Source: Pictodentalium vernedei (lineage: Eukaryota; Mollusca; Scaphopoda; Dentaliida; Dentaliidae). Taken from it: a DNA stretch of 64,000 nt. Location: positions 152,714,285 through 152,778,284 of the forward strand of contig CM062293.1 of NCBI GenBank assembly GCA_031216915.1, written 5' to 3'. Of this stretch, positions 33,593 through 45,014 are shown piece by piece. Both the position numbers and the translations under genes were made by a program. Position 1 is the first letter of the stretch. The number at the start of each line of letters is the position of its first letter. Under the pieces are notes generated by a model that worked only from the letters and a program-made list of their open reading frames with translations, made no database searches and had not been told where the DNA came from.

Positions 33593-33662
33593 AGAGCTGA
33601 TGACCTCTCACTGGAACAAGCTCAATAATATCTTCCCAGTGAAGGGGCATAAGCTATGTTTT
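33593..33662. repeat. Hairpin miniature element, ATAGCTTATG family (decayed)
   Basis: TAGAGCTGATGACCTCTCACTGGAA pairs imperfectly with TTCCCAGTGAAGGGGCATAAGCTATG. Confidence 0.6.
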
Positions 33663-33747
33663 TGACACAAAAAGTGGAGAGATATTTGAATTACAATTTT
33701 TGTGACCAGTGCTCATCAGTTTGGACTGTTAGATTTTATAACGATTT

Positions 33748-33905
33748 TAACCCTTTCAGCACTGGCACCCTGGAAGGTATCATTGCAGTCAATAATGTCA
33801 ATGTCTAAATGGGCAAAACCATCCTGGTTTGTTGTGAGATTCAGTAATAATTTAATCCAACAGCTGTGGTGAGCTGTTGGATTAAATTATTACTGAGTCT
33901 CGCTT
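33748..33905. repeat. Miniature element, TTAACCCTTTCAGCACTGGC end with strong central hairpin
   Basis: GAGATTCAGTAATAATTTAATCCAACAGCT and its inverse form arms of about 30 bases at 33837-33903. The left end is TTAACCCTTT. The right end is not clear. Confidence 0.65.
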
Positions 33906-34329
33906 CAGATTTTTTGCACTTTATATCGTCTGCTCGTCCCCTACCAATTTTTTCATCCTGCAAAAATGTTTGGACACAATGTTGAAAGCGTTAAGGAGAT
34001 ATTTTTGTCTGGGTTGAATACTAGGTACCAGTGTGTATTGTGCTAGACCTGATACTCTATACTGAAGATTAAATCCAGATTCATCTCTCATATTATCACT
34101 TCCTCTATGCATGCACATCTCTACTCAGTTTTTCTCGTTGTAAATCTTGGAAAAAATTGCATGAAAGTGTTCCAGTTCAGCCTTTGAGAAGGCATTTTAA
34201 AATCTCAGAGAGATGTTATGATGCATCAGAAGCTACTTTTGCAGTTTTAGAGAGAATCTCAACTTAAACATGCTATTTTCAAAAACTGTTAATTTCTAAA
34301 TGAAAACATTGATAAAAAAATAGGGTTCC

Positions 34330-34745
34330 TATTTTTGTGTTAAAGATTCTACTTAGGCCGCACAACGTAGAACTTCTGTTTCTCAGGCCATTTTTTTGTA
34401 AAATTGCATGTGAACGGGAGGTTTTTTATTTTATTTTTGTAATTATTTCTTTGTCATCAAAAGTTTATGTTCTTGGTTTGTTTTATGTTTAAGGCCTCAT
34501 AATCTACAGAATAGCATGGATGGTGGTGTATTTCGTCCCTTGAATGCAAGAAGGCTTTGCAGTGCTAAAGCATTGCAAAGCCTTGTTGCACTCAAGTGAC
34601 AAATTGATCAGTTTTACTAACTTGGGTAAAATATCAGACATAAACCATTTAATTTTTTATTTTATTAAGTTTACGTTGGTTATAAAAAGAGAGCATGCAG
34701 CAGCCAAAAGTCCCATATGGAGGGCCTTAGAAACAGATTTTTAAC
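34330..34745 (+). repeat. Interspersed repeat X, copy 1
   Basis: It shares TTCTGTTTCTCAGGCCATTT, GTATTTCGTCCCTTGA, ATATCAGACATAAACCATTT and GGTTATAAAAAGAGAGCATGC with 37968-38392, and in two pieces with 49003-49164 plus 52431-52520. Confidence 0.85.
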
Positions 34746-35389
34746 TTTTTTAGGCCTTATTTTGTGTATGTAAGTTTCGCTTGAGCTCTATATAGCTTCC
34801 AATAGCCTGAATGTAGGCATTATTATCCACTATTAATATCCACAGTCCTTTGTGTAATTTTGGGGGTTTTTGTACAACCAAACTTTATTATTTCTGGAAA
34901 ATGGTTCCTCTCACTTCAGTAGCACCATATTGTTGACAAGTAGAATGTTTTCTCTAGAAATTGTTCTCTCTCTCTCTTGCCTTTCCACGCAGCAGATCAG
35001 CTATTTTGATGTAATACTAGAGCTCCCAGGCCTGGTGAGTAATTATTAGCCTCTATTCTTGCCTGATGATCATGAAGTTCTCCCACCTACTTCTGGTTGA
35101 TGTCTGGGTCTTTTAGCTGCTCTATTTGTACATTAGCAAAAAATGTAATTTCAGGCCTTTTCACGAGAGCCCCTTTCTTGCCAAACTCATAAAATTCAGT
35201 AACACTAGCCCCACATCCTAAATGATACATGTAAAGACAAATGACTGACATCATATGATGATCACACAAAAAAGACTAAAAGCAGCTTCTGGTTATATTT
35301 AATCATTGAATCATTGAAAAATACATCATTAGCCCATGCCTTTGAATAGTCATAATATGTATGCAAGGCGTCCGAAAAAAAATGATATT

Positions 35390-35510
35390 TGGGTTATTTT
35401 GCTGTTGTATTGAATGAAAGGTTAAGATCCTAAAACTCTTTATGAAATGAGCTCATAGAGCTTTTCCATTGAGGGTTCAACATCAATGTGTTGAGAAACA
35501 ATTTTAATTA
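35390..35510. repeat. Decayed hairpin miniature element
   Basis: GAAATGAGCTCATAGAGCTTTTCCATTGAGGG resembles the ATGAGCTC...TTCCAATGAGGG centre of the element at 11202. Confidence 0.45.
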
Positions 35511-35734
35511 TAATTTTAATTTGCTGAAAAATGTATTTGTATACATGTATTGTTGAGGAAACTTTTTCTCATTTTTAAGTACATGGTTTAAAGTATATTT
35601 GTTTACATTCCATGCCTTGTAATATTGATGCTTAATTTTTGGAGAAAAGAAATAAAAATACATTTTTGGGGGGTCAACAATTATCTTTTCCAATTTTAGT
35701 TTTTCTGTTTAATTTGTTAGACATAATATTTCAG

Positions 35735-35843
35735 TCTCGGCCTCCAGGAATCTATAAGCAGCACTACCTCACCGAATTGTTTACCAAGTTTGCTGATAAG
35801 GAGGACACACCTCCTGCTCCAGAGTTACCAGACTGGTGCACAG
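35735..35843 (+). CDS. RNGTT: mRNA-capping enzyme, exon A (end of triphosphatase domain)
   Basis: This exon encodes SRPPGIYKQHYLTELFTKFA, then an acidic Asp/Glu- and Pro-rich stretch ending LPDWCT. In animal capping enzymes the RPPGIYK segment closes the RNA 5'-triphosphatase domain, and the PxLPDWC segment leads into the linker. The splice acceptor is TATTTCAG and the donor CAG|GTAACG. The exon ends one base into a codon that is completed by exon B. The enzyme removes the gamma phosphate of nascent RNA and adds GMP in the nucleus, bound to the phosphorylated polymerase II tail. The upstream phosphatase exons, including the HCxxGxxR active site, were not found in this window. Confidence 0.9.
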
Positions 35844-36052
35844 GTAACGTTTATAGCCTGTAGTAGGCCTTGTTTTAAAGCATACACATTTCAGAAAATA
35901 TTGAGATGCTTGAAAACCGAATGTGTAATATTTTTGCCAGAAAATAGCATTTAGCCAGTACTGCACACTGAAACAAATTTAGCATGTTTTATTGTTGTGT
36001 TGTTCCCACAAACAGAGAAAGGATGCCAGAAGATGACTGTTCACAACCAACT

Positions 36053-36275
36053 TTAACCTCTGCACACTGATGTCACAACATTGAAATTTCAATCTACAAT
36101 TTTTTTCCATAATACACAGTAATACAACTTGGAATTCAACCAATTCAATCTTGTTTTGACAGAGCTCAGTGAGCTCTGTCAAACAAGGTTGAATTGATTG
36201 AATTCCTAGTTGCGTTACGAGAAAAATTTTCTACTTGAAATTTTGTGATTTGGGCATCAGTATGCAGTGGGTTAA
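36053..36275. repeat. Palindromic miniature element with TTAA flanks, GACAGAGCTC family
   Basis: TTAACCTCTGCACACTGATGTC at the left and GGCATCAGTATGCAGTGGGTTAA at the right. The centre is TTTTGACAGAGCTCAGTGAGCTCTGTCAAA. Same family as 39448-39659. Confidence 0.85.
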
Positions 36276-36299
36276 ACAAAATGGTTTGCAATTCAATAT

Positions 36300-37960
36300 C
36301 TGAAGTGATTATTTGCAGTGTCAATTTTATGTTGCCCATTTTTGACTCACCAAATCTTTTGGAAGATTTAAGCCTTTATCATACCCCAACTTCAGAGAAG
36401 TAGGCGCTATATTGTCAAATCCCTGTACGAGTGTATATGTCTTCATCCATCTGTATACAGCCAGATGTATTATTAGTAACGTGGTATTTCAGCAGTGTGT
36501 ACAAAACTGTACTATGCTGCTGAGATCCGTATTTCATGAGGCTGAAAGCCGAAGGAAATACAAATCTCAGAAGGTTACTACAGTCCTGTTCACCCTGCTG
36601 TGATGAAAACCTTGATAAAAGTAATAATTAGAGAAACTGAAAGAAACATATCTTTCTGTATTATTGAACAAGAATGATTTTAAGTTTTTTCCCTTCAATT
36701 GAACTCAAACATTTGGGAGACTTCAATTCATTGGGAAATGATGTGTTGTTATGACACGTATTGTGGGACACAAGTTGACTTTATAAGTGTCGTATTCAAT
36801 ACTGTGGCACAATGTGTGTCTTGAAGAATCAGGAACATGATATTCAAACTTATACAAGTGCTTTAATAAGTTTCGCTGAAGAGACAGTTGATATAAAAAG
36901 ATCAGTTTCATGTTTCTTGAAATCACAACTGATCTGTAGTGTAGAAACACCACAACAGAATCCCTCTTTTCAACAGTAAAATTGGACTTTGGGGGTATAT
37001 ACACGTTTTATTTTCAGTTTTCAGAATATTCTCTTGAAACACTATTGTTCTCATATTGTTTATGAGTCTGAATGTTTATTATTACTGACAAAAATGCTTG
37101 AGGTGATGGGCGAAAGGGAAATTGATGAAGTGTTCCATAGAATGTCTGTACACCCCTTTAGTTGTCACGGGATATTCTCATGCACCCATTTGAACTTTGC
37201 ACACCCCTTTGGAGTTACAGTACTGAATGCATTGGTTTTGACCAATCAGGAAGCTAGTATAATTTTAAAGGAGTAATAAAATTTGATATATGTACATACA
37301 TGCATCTGCATGTCCAACCAGAATTTTTGTGAACTGGTTTCTTTGGAACATCTCGAACTAACTAAAAAATGAAAATGTGCATATTCCAGAATTTTTAACC
37401 GGTGTAATTTTGACCTGAGTCATCAGATTTCTGTATGGATTTTTTCTGTGTGGAAGTCATCCTGCAAAGATGATTTGATTTTTGCTCAAACAGTTCTTTC
37501 GAGGATGACTTGCAAGTTCGACAATTTGAACTTATCTCCCCTTGAACTTTGATTCAGTATGGATTTCTGTATGAAATTTCTGAGTGTGTAACTCCTCGTA
37601 ACAAGTCTGAACTGATTTTGCTGAAACTTCTCAGATTTGCTGACAGGGCAAGTGAATTTTCCACTTGTTCTGAAATTGTCCACGTTCTAGGTGCATTTTG
37701 GAAAGTCAGAAGTAGAGGTATTAAATCTTTGCTTGTGGTGGTAATTTTTTCTTGTTCACATCCCCCATGGGAACATCATGAAGATGGCCACTGCTTGTAT
37801 GATTTACTGTGGTAAGAAAAGATTTGTTTTACTAGTGAAATATGACCCAGTCACCAATGCATGGGGTGGAAATCCTTTAAAATGGGCAGCATGGGTATAA
37901 ATGATTGACATCACTTGACTTTAGCTCTGTGTTGCAGTCACAGTTAACCATTGTGCAGAA
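36300..37960. other. No gene recognised
   Basis: Intronic AT-rich sequence. The segment 36345-36600 (ACTCACCAAATCTTTTGGAAGATTT stem) has the look of an AGCTCACC-type 5' end but is too decayed to assign. Confidence 0.4.
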
Positions 37961-37967
37961 ATATGTG

Positions 37968-38392
37968 ACCTTAGGGTCCCATGAAGTAGATCTTCTGTTT
38001 CTCAGGCCATTTTTTGTAAAGTTGCATGTGGATGGACAGTTTTTTATTATTTTAGTAATTATTTCTTCGCCTTCAAAAGTTCATATTCTTGGTACATTTT
38101 ATGTTTTAGGCCTCATAATCAACAGAACAGCCTCATAATCAGTAGAATAGTGGTGGCGTATTTCGTCCCTTCAGTGCAAAAGGGTTTTGCTGTGCTTCAG
38201 TATTGCTAAGCCCTGTTGCACTCAAGGGACCAATTTCTCAGATTTATTAACTGGGGTAAAATGTCAGACATAAACCATTTAATTATTATTTTTTTCAAGT
38301 ATGCATTGGTTATAAAAAGAGAGCATGCAGAAGCCAAAATGACCATGTGGGAGGAGACGGGAAACAGATTTTTAACTTTTTTTTAGGCCTAA
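37968..38392 (+). repeat. Interspersed repeat X, copy 2 (uninterrupted)
   Basis: It provides the intact text ACCATTTAATTATTATTTTTTTC...GCATTGGTTATAAAAAG used to read the empty site of the insertion at 49165-52430. Confidence 0.85.
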
Positions 38393-38465
38393 ATGCCATT
38401 AAATAAATGAATAATTTGACCACAGTACTGTATATCTCTAATATTCTTAAGTGTAAAAAGTGCTA

Positions 38466-38711
38466 TTAACTGGTAGAGTGCTAAATTATTTTTGACCATC
38501 AAATCTTGTACATGTCTTTGCCTTGTTACAATTTATGGGAGAGTGCCTGGGGCTCTCTCCCATAAATTGTAACAAGGCAAACCCTTAGAGACAGAATAAT
38601 ATCACTTCAAAGATGATACAAAGCACATGCACTGAATATGAGCCTTCAAGCTGTGGTACCCACGCTTCAGAATAAAGCCCAAATATGGGCTTCCAGCACT
38701 CTACCAGTTAA
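38466..38711. repeat. Miniature element with TTAA flanks and perfect inner hairpin
   Basis: TTAACTGGTAGAGTGCT (38466-38482) and AGCACTCTACCAGTTAA (38695-38711) are perfect inverted ends. Inside, TTGCCTTGTTACAATTTATG...CATAAATTGTAACAAGGCAA (38518-38580) is a near-perfect hairpin with arms of about 26 bases. Confidence 0.88.
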
Positions 38712-38807
38712 TGGTTTAGATAATTTTTCTTCAGAGTGAGGGGTGCCGTGTCTTATAAAATCTGAAACCAGTGGTTTCTTAGCTCTTTGTGGTGATTCTC
38801 TATATCT

Positions 38808-38930
38808 TTTACCCTGCACACTAATGTCAGAATACCAAAATTTCAAGCAGCTAATTGTTCCCATTATGTCATGAAGAGCTCTCAGCTCTGTCAAACAATT
38901 CTAAATTGATTGAATATTAGAAATGTTTAT
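38808..38930. repeat. Truncated GACAGAGCTC-family miniature element
   Basis: TTACCCTGCACACTAATGTC start and AAGAGCTCTCAGCTCTGTCAAACAATT centre. The right half is missing. Confidence 0.6.
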
Positions 38931-38937
38931 ATTCTTA

Positions 38938-39126
38938 GGCTTTGCAGTAGTTTTAGTCAAGTCTTGGCTGCCGACATGTATATAGGAAAGCAAAACTTGA
39001 CTAGAAACCACTACCAGGGTACTTTCTATTTAACTAGCGAGTTTTAACATGGAGGTAGGTAAAGGAAGCTGTTCTGAAGCTGGTGGAAAAAATGACTGAA
39101 GAGGCATTCGGTCCCTAAGAGTTAAC
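38938..39126. repeat. Miniature element, AGTCAAGTCTTGGCTG family
   Basis: TTTTAGTCAAGTCTTGGCTG and AAAACTTGACTAGAAACCAC form the stem. The right edge is near CCTAAGAGTTAACTGG. Confidence 0.6.
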
Positions 39127-39447
39127 TGGTTGAGAACTGGATAAATTTGTTATTAAAATTTTTTCAAAATTTGCTTCATTGAAAGAAAACATTTGTGTGA
39201 TCAAAATATTATTTGCATTTGACTTAAAATGAAACATGAGCAAGAAAAATGTTCGGTTTTGTTCTGGTACCCTCATTTTTCTGAAAGCCCTGATAGTGGC
39301 TTCTAGGTCTCAAGTAGTTAATTCATAAAACAGTACTAAAAACAGTAGGAAATGTCTCTGAGATTTGAAATGTGGTGGTTTTAGTTAGTGTATATTTGGA
39401 ATGGTTTAAAAAAAATGGGTATATAAAAATATTTTTTTGTCTAAATT

Positions 39448-39659
39448 TTAACCCCCTGCACTCTGATGTCAAAATACCAATATTTCAAGTAACCATTATT
39501 CCCATAATGCAACTAGAAATTTAATCAATTCAATCTTGTTTGACAGAGTTCAATGAACTCTGTCAAACAAGACTGAATTGATTAAATTTCTAGTTGCAAT
39601 ATGGGAAAAATTAGCAGCCTGAAATTTTGAGATTTTGACATCAGTGTGCAGGGGGTTAA
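39448..39659. repeat. Perfectly preserved palindromic miniature element with TTAA flanks
   Basis: TTAA + CCCCCTGCACTCTGATGTC at the left, and GACATCAGTGTGCAGGGGG + TTAA at the right, with a TTTGACAGAGTTCAATGAACTCTGTCAAA centre. TTAA duplications and CCC...GGG tips fit piggyBac-type miniature elements. The element lies 93 bases upstream of capping-enzyme exon B. Confidence 0.88.
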
Positions 39660-39752
39660 TAACTAGGGAGGTGCCTCTGAAACAAGATTTTTTAATGGCC
39701 TTGATTCAAATATTTTTCAATGATTTTAAACACATAAATGTTTTCTTGCCAG

Positions 39753-39871
39753 GGTGTGATGATACAGTTGATGATGATGGTAATTCTCTAGTGAGCAACG
39801 GTTTGAGTGAAGATGGTAGCAGGTCAGATGGTAGTAGGAAGAGAAGGAAAACTAGTCATTCTCGGAAAGAG
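39753..39871 (+). CDS. RNGTT: mRNA-capping enzyme, exon B (acidic/basic linker)
   Basis: Completing the split codon from exon A gives GCDDTVDDDGNSLVSNGLSE, then a Ser/Asp-rich stretch and SRKRRKTSHSRKE. This matches the low-conservation linker between the triphosphatase and guanylyltransferase domains, which in animals is acidic and then basic. The KRRK stretch could serve in nuclear import. The acceptor is TTGCCAG and the donor GAG|GTGATT. The 119-bp exon ends on a codon boundary, matching exon C. Identification rests on frame continuity with exons A and C rather than on the linker sequence itself. Confidence 0.82.
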
Positions 39872-39992
39872 GTGATTTATTTTACGTATCAGACTTGCCT
39901 TTGCTGACCTTATTCGTACCACACACAAGCGAATGCTTGAAAGTTATAAAACATTTAGGATTTGTACAGATTCTTGAAAGTGGTTAAAAGCT

Positions 39993-40860
39993 TTTTTGCT
40001 CGCCAGAGAGAAGCTCAAGGGCAGCTTTAGTGATCACTTTACATCCATTGTCCATCCCTCATCTGACAAGAAACATTACATTATCGACCTCTCCTCATAA
40101 ACTACTTGACCGAATTGAACCAAATTTGTTATGCATGTTCCTTACCATATGTCATTTTAAGTTTATTCAAATAAAGTTGCCACACCCACAAGGGGCACTA
40201 CAAGGATATGACTCAGTTAGTACATACTAAAGTTTAAAAAAAGAATAAAACAACCTTCTTCTCCAAAACAATCAATCAAAATCTTTTGATACTTGGAATA
40301 CAGCATCCTTAGATGGGTCAGAGTGAGGTTTGCTTGAGTAAAGTCCCTGGATTCATATTGGGCTCCCAGTGGAACCTTGAATGTTAACTTAATGCTATAT
40401 GATGAAAATTCTTTTAAAAATCTTCTCCTTTCGATTGACTAGTATCTACCAGTCCAAATCTCTCGATATTTGGTATATCAGATCCTTAGGCAGGTCAGAT
40501 TCAAGTCTATGGAGCCTTATTTCCAATCCCTGTTGCAGCCCATATTTTTACTTAGTATAATATGAGGAATATTCTTTTAAAAATCTTCTTCAGATCCACC
40601 AGTCATGATCATTTGATATTTGTTATGTAGCATCCTTTATGGGGTCAGATTCAGGTTTGTTTAAATCAAATCCCTGAGTTCATATTTGTGCTCCCTATAT
40701 GAGAACCCAAATTTTATCTTTGTCCAGTATGAGGAAAACCTCTTTAAAAGATCTTCTCCAGATTCACCAGTCAGAATCTTTTGATATTTGGGATTTGGCA
40801 TCCGTAGTTGGATTAAATTCAAGTTTGTCCAAATGAAGTCTCGAATTTTAACTTTTCAGC
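39993..40860. repeat. Old AGCTCACC-type element, diverged
   Basis: A degenerate head (TTTGCTCGCCAGAGAGAAGC) and leader (TTATCGACCTCTCCTCATAAAC) are followed by about four units of about 160 bp. The units contain CTTCTCCAGATCCACCAGTC-type text near 40260, 40430, 40590 and 40750. Confidence 0.6.
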
Positions 40861-40982
40861 CCGTCTGTTTACAGTGAGGGCTATAGTAATGACTTTTGTC
40901 TGTCTGTCCGTCTGTTAACTTTTAGAGTTTTGGTTAAAGTTTGTGGTTAAAGTTTTTTACTGAAGGTTCATGTGGGTTTTTT

Positions 40983-43290
40983 AGCTCACCTGACTGAAAG
41001 TCAGGGTGAGCTTTTCTGATCACTTTTCGTTCGTCGTCCGTCGTCTGTCGTGAAGGTGGTGTTTGGGCCTTTTTCTCCCAAACCACTGGCCGCATATCAA
41101 TGAAATTTCATGTGAGTAGGGGTTATATAAGGGCATTTTGATTTTTTGTCAAATTAGGTTTCGGCTCACATTGACCAGAGGGATGGGGCAAAAATGCTCC
41201 AATTCGTAAAAAATCTTCTTCTCAAGAACCAGCAATAGCTGAGCCTTGATATTTAGTATGCAGCTTCCTTTTGAGGTGTAGACTCAAGTTTGTTCAAGAG
41301 AAGTTTGTTGGGCATTATTTGCCTTCGTTATGGGATGGGCTAAAATTTTGGCCACGCCTAAAATTTCTATTTTCAGAACCGTCAGGTCAGTTTGAACCAA
41401 ATTTGATATGAGATGATAATGGGTCATAAGTAGTTGATTGATACAAAAAAAAATTTTCTCATTGCCCCGTGGGAACCTCGGGAGCTAAAAATAGGAAAAA
41501 CCTTAAAACTCCCATATCTCCAAAACTACACGGCACAGAGAATTCTTATTTTGTATAAAGCTTACTTTTATCCAGTAGAATAGAATGGTTAAAAAAAATC
41601 CCTATCGGTTTGATCACAAGGTGCTTTTTTCAGGACTTTGAAAAAGTGCTGAGTCGGCACTTTTTAACACTGGAGGCAATGGGAAAAAGATTAAAAAATC
41701 TTCTTCTCCAGATCAAGCAGGCAGAATCTTTTGATATTTGGTATGCAACATTGTAGGGTGGATCTGATTCAAGTTTGTTCAAATCGGCCCCCTGGGTTCA
41801 TATTTGGGCTCAGTAAAGGACCCCGATTTCGAACTTAGTGCATTTCAGGCAAATTTCTTAAAAAATCTTCTTCTCCAGATCTGGCAGGCAGAATCTTTTG
41901 ATATTTGGTATGCAACATTGTGGGGTGGATCTGATTCAAGTTTGTTCAAATCGGCTCCCTGGATTCATATTTGGGCTCACTATAGAAGCCCGAATTCGAA
42001 CTTAGTGCATTTCAGGCAAATTTTTTCAAAAATTCTTCTTCTCCAGATCCAGCAGGCAGAATCATTTGATATTTGGCATGCAACATTGTGGTGTGGATCT
42101 GATTCAAGTTTGTTCAAATCGGCTCCCTGGGTTTATATTTGGGCTCAGAATAGAAGCTCGAATTCGAACTTAGTGCATTTCAGGCAAATTTCTTAAAAAA
42201 TCTTCTTCTCCAGATCCTGCAGGCAGAATCTTTTGATATTTGGTATGCAACATTGTGGGGTGGATCTGATTCAAGTTTGTCCAATTTGGCCCCCTGGATT
42301 CATATTTGGGCTCACTATAGAAGCCCGAATTCGAACTTAGTGCATTTCAGGCAAATTTCTTAAAAAATTTTCTTCTCCAGATCCAGCAGGCAGAATCTTT
42401 TGATATTTGGTATGCAACATTGTGGGGTGGATCTGATTCAAGTTTGTTCAAATCGGCCCCCTGGGTTTATATTTGGGCTCAGTATAGAAGCTCGAGTTCG
42501 AACTTAGTGCATTTCAGGCAAATTTCTTAAAAAATCTTTTTCTCCAGATCCAGCAGGCAGAATCTTTTGATATGTAGTATGCAACCTTGTGGGGTGGATT
42601 TGATTCAAGTTTGTTCAAATCGGCCCCTTGGATTCATATTTGGGCTCACTATAGAAGCTCGAATTCGAACTTAGTGCATTTAAGGCAAATTTCTTCAAAA
42701 ATCTTCTTCTCCAGATCCATAGGCAGAATCTTTTCATATTTGGTATGCAACATTGTGGGGTGGATCTGATTCAAGTTTGTTCAAATCGGCCCCCTGGGTG
42801 TATATTTGGGCTCAGTATAGAAGCTCGAATTCGAACTTAGTGCATTTCAGGCAAATTTCTTAAAAAATCTTCCATGCTTACAGGGGTGAGATTCAAGTTT
42901 GTTCAAGCCAAGTCCCTAGGTCCATATTTGGACTCACTGTGGGAGCTTGAATTGTAACTTAGTTCAAAATGAGGAATTTTCTTTAAAAATCTTCTTCTTC
43001 AGATCCAGCAGTCGGAATGTTTTGATATTTGGTGTGCAGCATCCTTAGGGGGGTGAGATTCAAGTTTGTTAAAGCCAAGTCCCTGTGGGAGCCCGAATTA
43101 TAACTTGGTTCAATATGAGGAATATTCTTTAAAAATCTATTTTTTTTAGATCCACTGGTCAGAATCGTTTGATATTTGGTATAAGCTTTTCTTAGGAGGA
43201 GCAGATGCAACTTGTTGAAATCAATTCTCTGGGTTGATATTTAGGCTACCATGTCAGGTGAGCGCTCTCAGGCCCCTTGGGGCCTTTTGT
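40983..43290. mobile_element. AGCTCACCTGAC-type tandem-repeat element, both ends recognisable
   Basis: The 5' end is AGCTCACCTGACTGAAAGTCAGGGTGAGCT, a stem, then GTTCGTCGTCCGTCGTCTG. The interior is a leader plus a 167-bp array. At the 3' end GTCAGGTGAGC (43255-43265) is the inverse of 5' GCTCACCTGAC, followed 5 bases later by the hairpin GGCCCCTTGGGGCC and a T run. This matches the subterminal inverted repeats plus 3' hairpin of Helentron-derived elements. Confidence 0.72.
41690..42870. repeat. Array of about 167-bp units
   Basis: CTCCAGATC recurs at 41706, 41873, 42041, 42208, 42375, 42542 and 42709, a spacing of 167 or 168 every time. Each unit has GATATTTGGTATGCAACATT and GAACTTAGTGCATTTCAGGC. 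It is the most regular array in the window. Confidence 0.95.
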
Positions 43291-43295
43291 TTTTT

Positions 43296-44275
43296 AGCTC
43301 ACCTGACTTTCAGTCAGGAGAGCTATAGTGATCACTCACCGTCCGTCGTCCGTCGTCGTCCGTGAACATGATGTTTGCGTCTTCTCCTCCCAAACCGCTG
43401 AACCAATTTAATTGATATTTGAGATAATAGTTTGTTATGACATCGCAATTTGATTTTGTTCAAATCAAGTTGCCTCACCCGTGGGTAGGGCCACACCCAA
43501 AAAGTGTGCTGAAATCTTCTTCTCATGAACCAGCAGTAGCAGAGACTTGATATTTGGTGTGAAGCTTCCTTTTGAGGTGTAGACTCAGATTTGTTCAAGT
43601 GAAGTTTGTGAGGCTATACTTGGCGTCGTAATGGGAGGGGAAAGAATATTTGCCCCTCCCAAAATTTCTATTTTCCAAACCGAGAGGCAAATTTTGACCA
43701 AATTTGATATGAGGGCTTATTGGGTCATAAGTACTTAATTTATGCCAAAAATTGTTTTCCCCGTCGCCCCATGGGGACCGCAGGAGCTAAAAATAGAAAA
43801 AAATGAAAACACCCATATCTCCAAAACTACACAGCACTGAGAATTCTTATTTGTTGTGAAGCTTCCTTAGGACCAACAGAATGGAATGGTAAAAAAAAAT
43901 TGCCATCGGTTTTATCATGGGGTACTTTTTGGGACTTTGAAAAAGTGCTGAGTCAGCATTTTTTAACACTGTGGGTAATGGGAAAAACATAAGACTACTT
44001 TTCTCCCAAACCACTGCTCCAAAAGCTTTCAAATTTCACATATAACATCTTTGGAAGATTGTTTAACATGTTTATTGAAATCAATTGCCTGGGTCGATAT
44101 TTGGGCTCTCTATGAGAGCCCAAATGTTTAAATTAGTGCGGTATGAGGAGTATTTTTGAAAAATCTTCTTCTTCAGATCTACCAATAAGAATCTTTTGAT
44201 ATTTGGTATGCAGCATCCTTAGGGGGGTGAGATTCAAGTTTGTTGAAGCCAAGTCCCTGGGTTCATATTTAGGCT
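43296..44275. mobile_element. Second AGCTCACCTGAC-type element, head to tail with the previous one
   Basis: AGCTCACCTGACTTTCAGTCAGGAGAGCT begins 5 T's after the 3' hairpin segment of 40983-43290. A leader (CCGTCCGTCGTCCGTCGTCG) and interior parallel to 41080-41690 follow, plus one array unit near 44160-44250. No 3' end is visible before the A/T-rich array. Confidence 0.68.
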
Positions 44276-45012
44276 GAAAATTTGGGGTCCCGTTGCGGAC
44301 TTCGAAATTTTGGACCAAAATCTGAAATTTTTTTTTTTTGTTTTTTCTGTGTTTCGGTCAATTTTAAGACAAAAAAAAATTTTTTTTTTTTTCCCCCTGA
44401 AAATTTTGGGTCCGGGTGGGACTTAGAAAATTTTGGACCAAAATCCAAAAAAAAAAATTTTTTGTTCTTTCTGCGTTTCGGTCAATTTTAAGACAAAAAT
44501 TTTTTTTTTTTTTTTCCCTGAAAATTTGGGTTCCGGGTGGGACCAAAATCCGAAATTTTTTTTTTGTTTTTTCTGCATTTCGGTCAATTTTAAGACAACA
44601 AAACAAAAAAAAACAAAAAATTTTTCCCCTGAAAATTTGGGGTCCGGGTGGGACTTAAAAAATTTTGGACCAAAACCCAAAATTTTTTTTTTTGTTTTTT
44701 CTGCATTTCGGTCAATTTTAAGACAACAAAAAAAAAATAATTTTTCCCCTAAAAATTTGGGGTCCGGGTGGGACTTAGAAAATTTTGGACAAAAATCCGA
44801 AATTTTTTTTTTTTTTTTTCTGCGTTTCGGTCAATTTTAAGACAAAAAAAAAAAAAAAAATTTTTTACACCGAAAATTTGAGGTCCGGGTGGGACTTCGA
44901 AAATTTTGGACCAAAATCCGTAATTGTTTTTTTTATTGTTTTTCGGTCAATTTTAAGACAAAAAAAAATTTTTTTTTTTTACACCGAAATTTTTGGGTCC
45001 GGGTGGGACTTT
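44275..45012. repeat. A/T-tract array of about 120-bp units
   Basis: Seven units with GGTCCGGGTGGGACTT or a variant at about 44288, 44409, 44530, 44642, 44762, 44885 and 44997. Each is followed by AAATTTTGGACCAAAATCC and GTTTCGGTCAATTTTAAGAC, with long T and A runs between. Open frames rich in Phe or Lys here are artefacts of these runs. Confidence 0.9.
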
Positions 45013-45014
45013 AT

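Noticed and set aside
41804..42196. 130-codon + strand frame
   Set aside because: It consists of repeated 167-bp satellite text. The apparent length comes from periodicity, not coding constraint.
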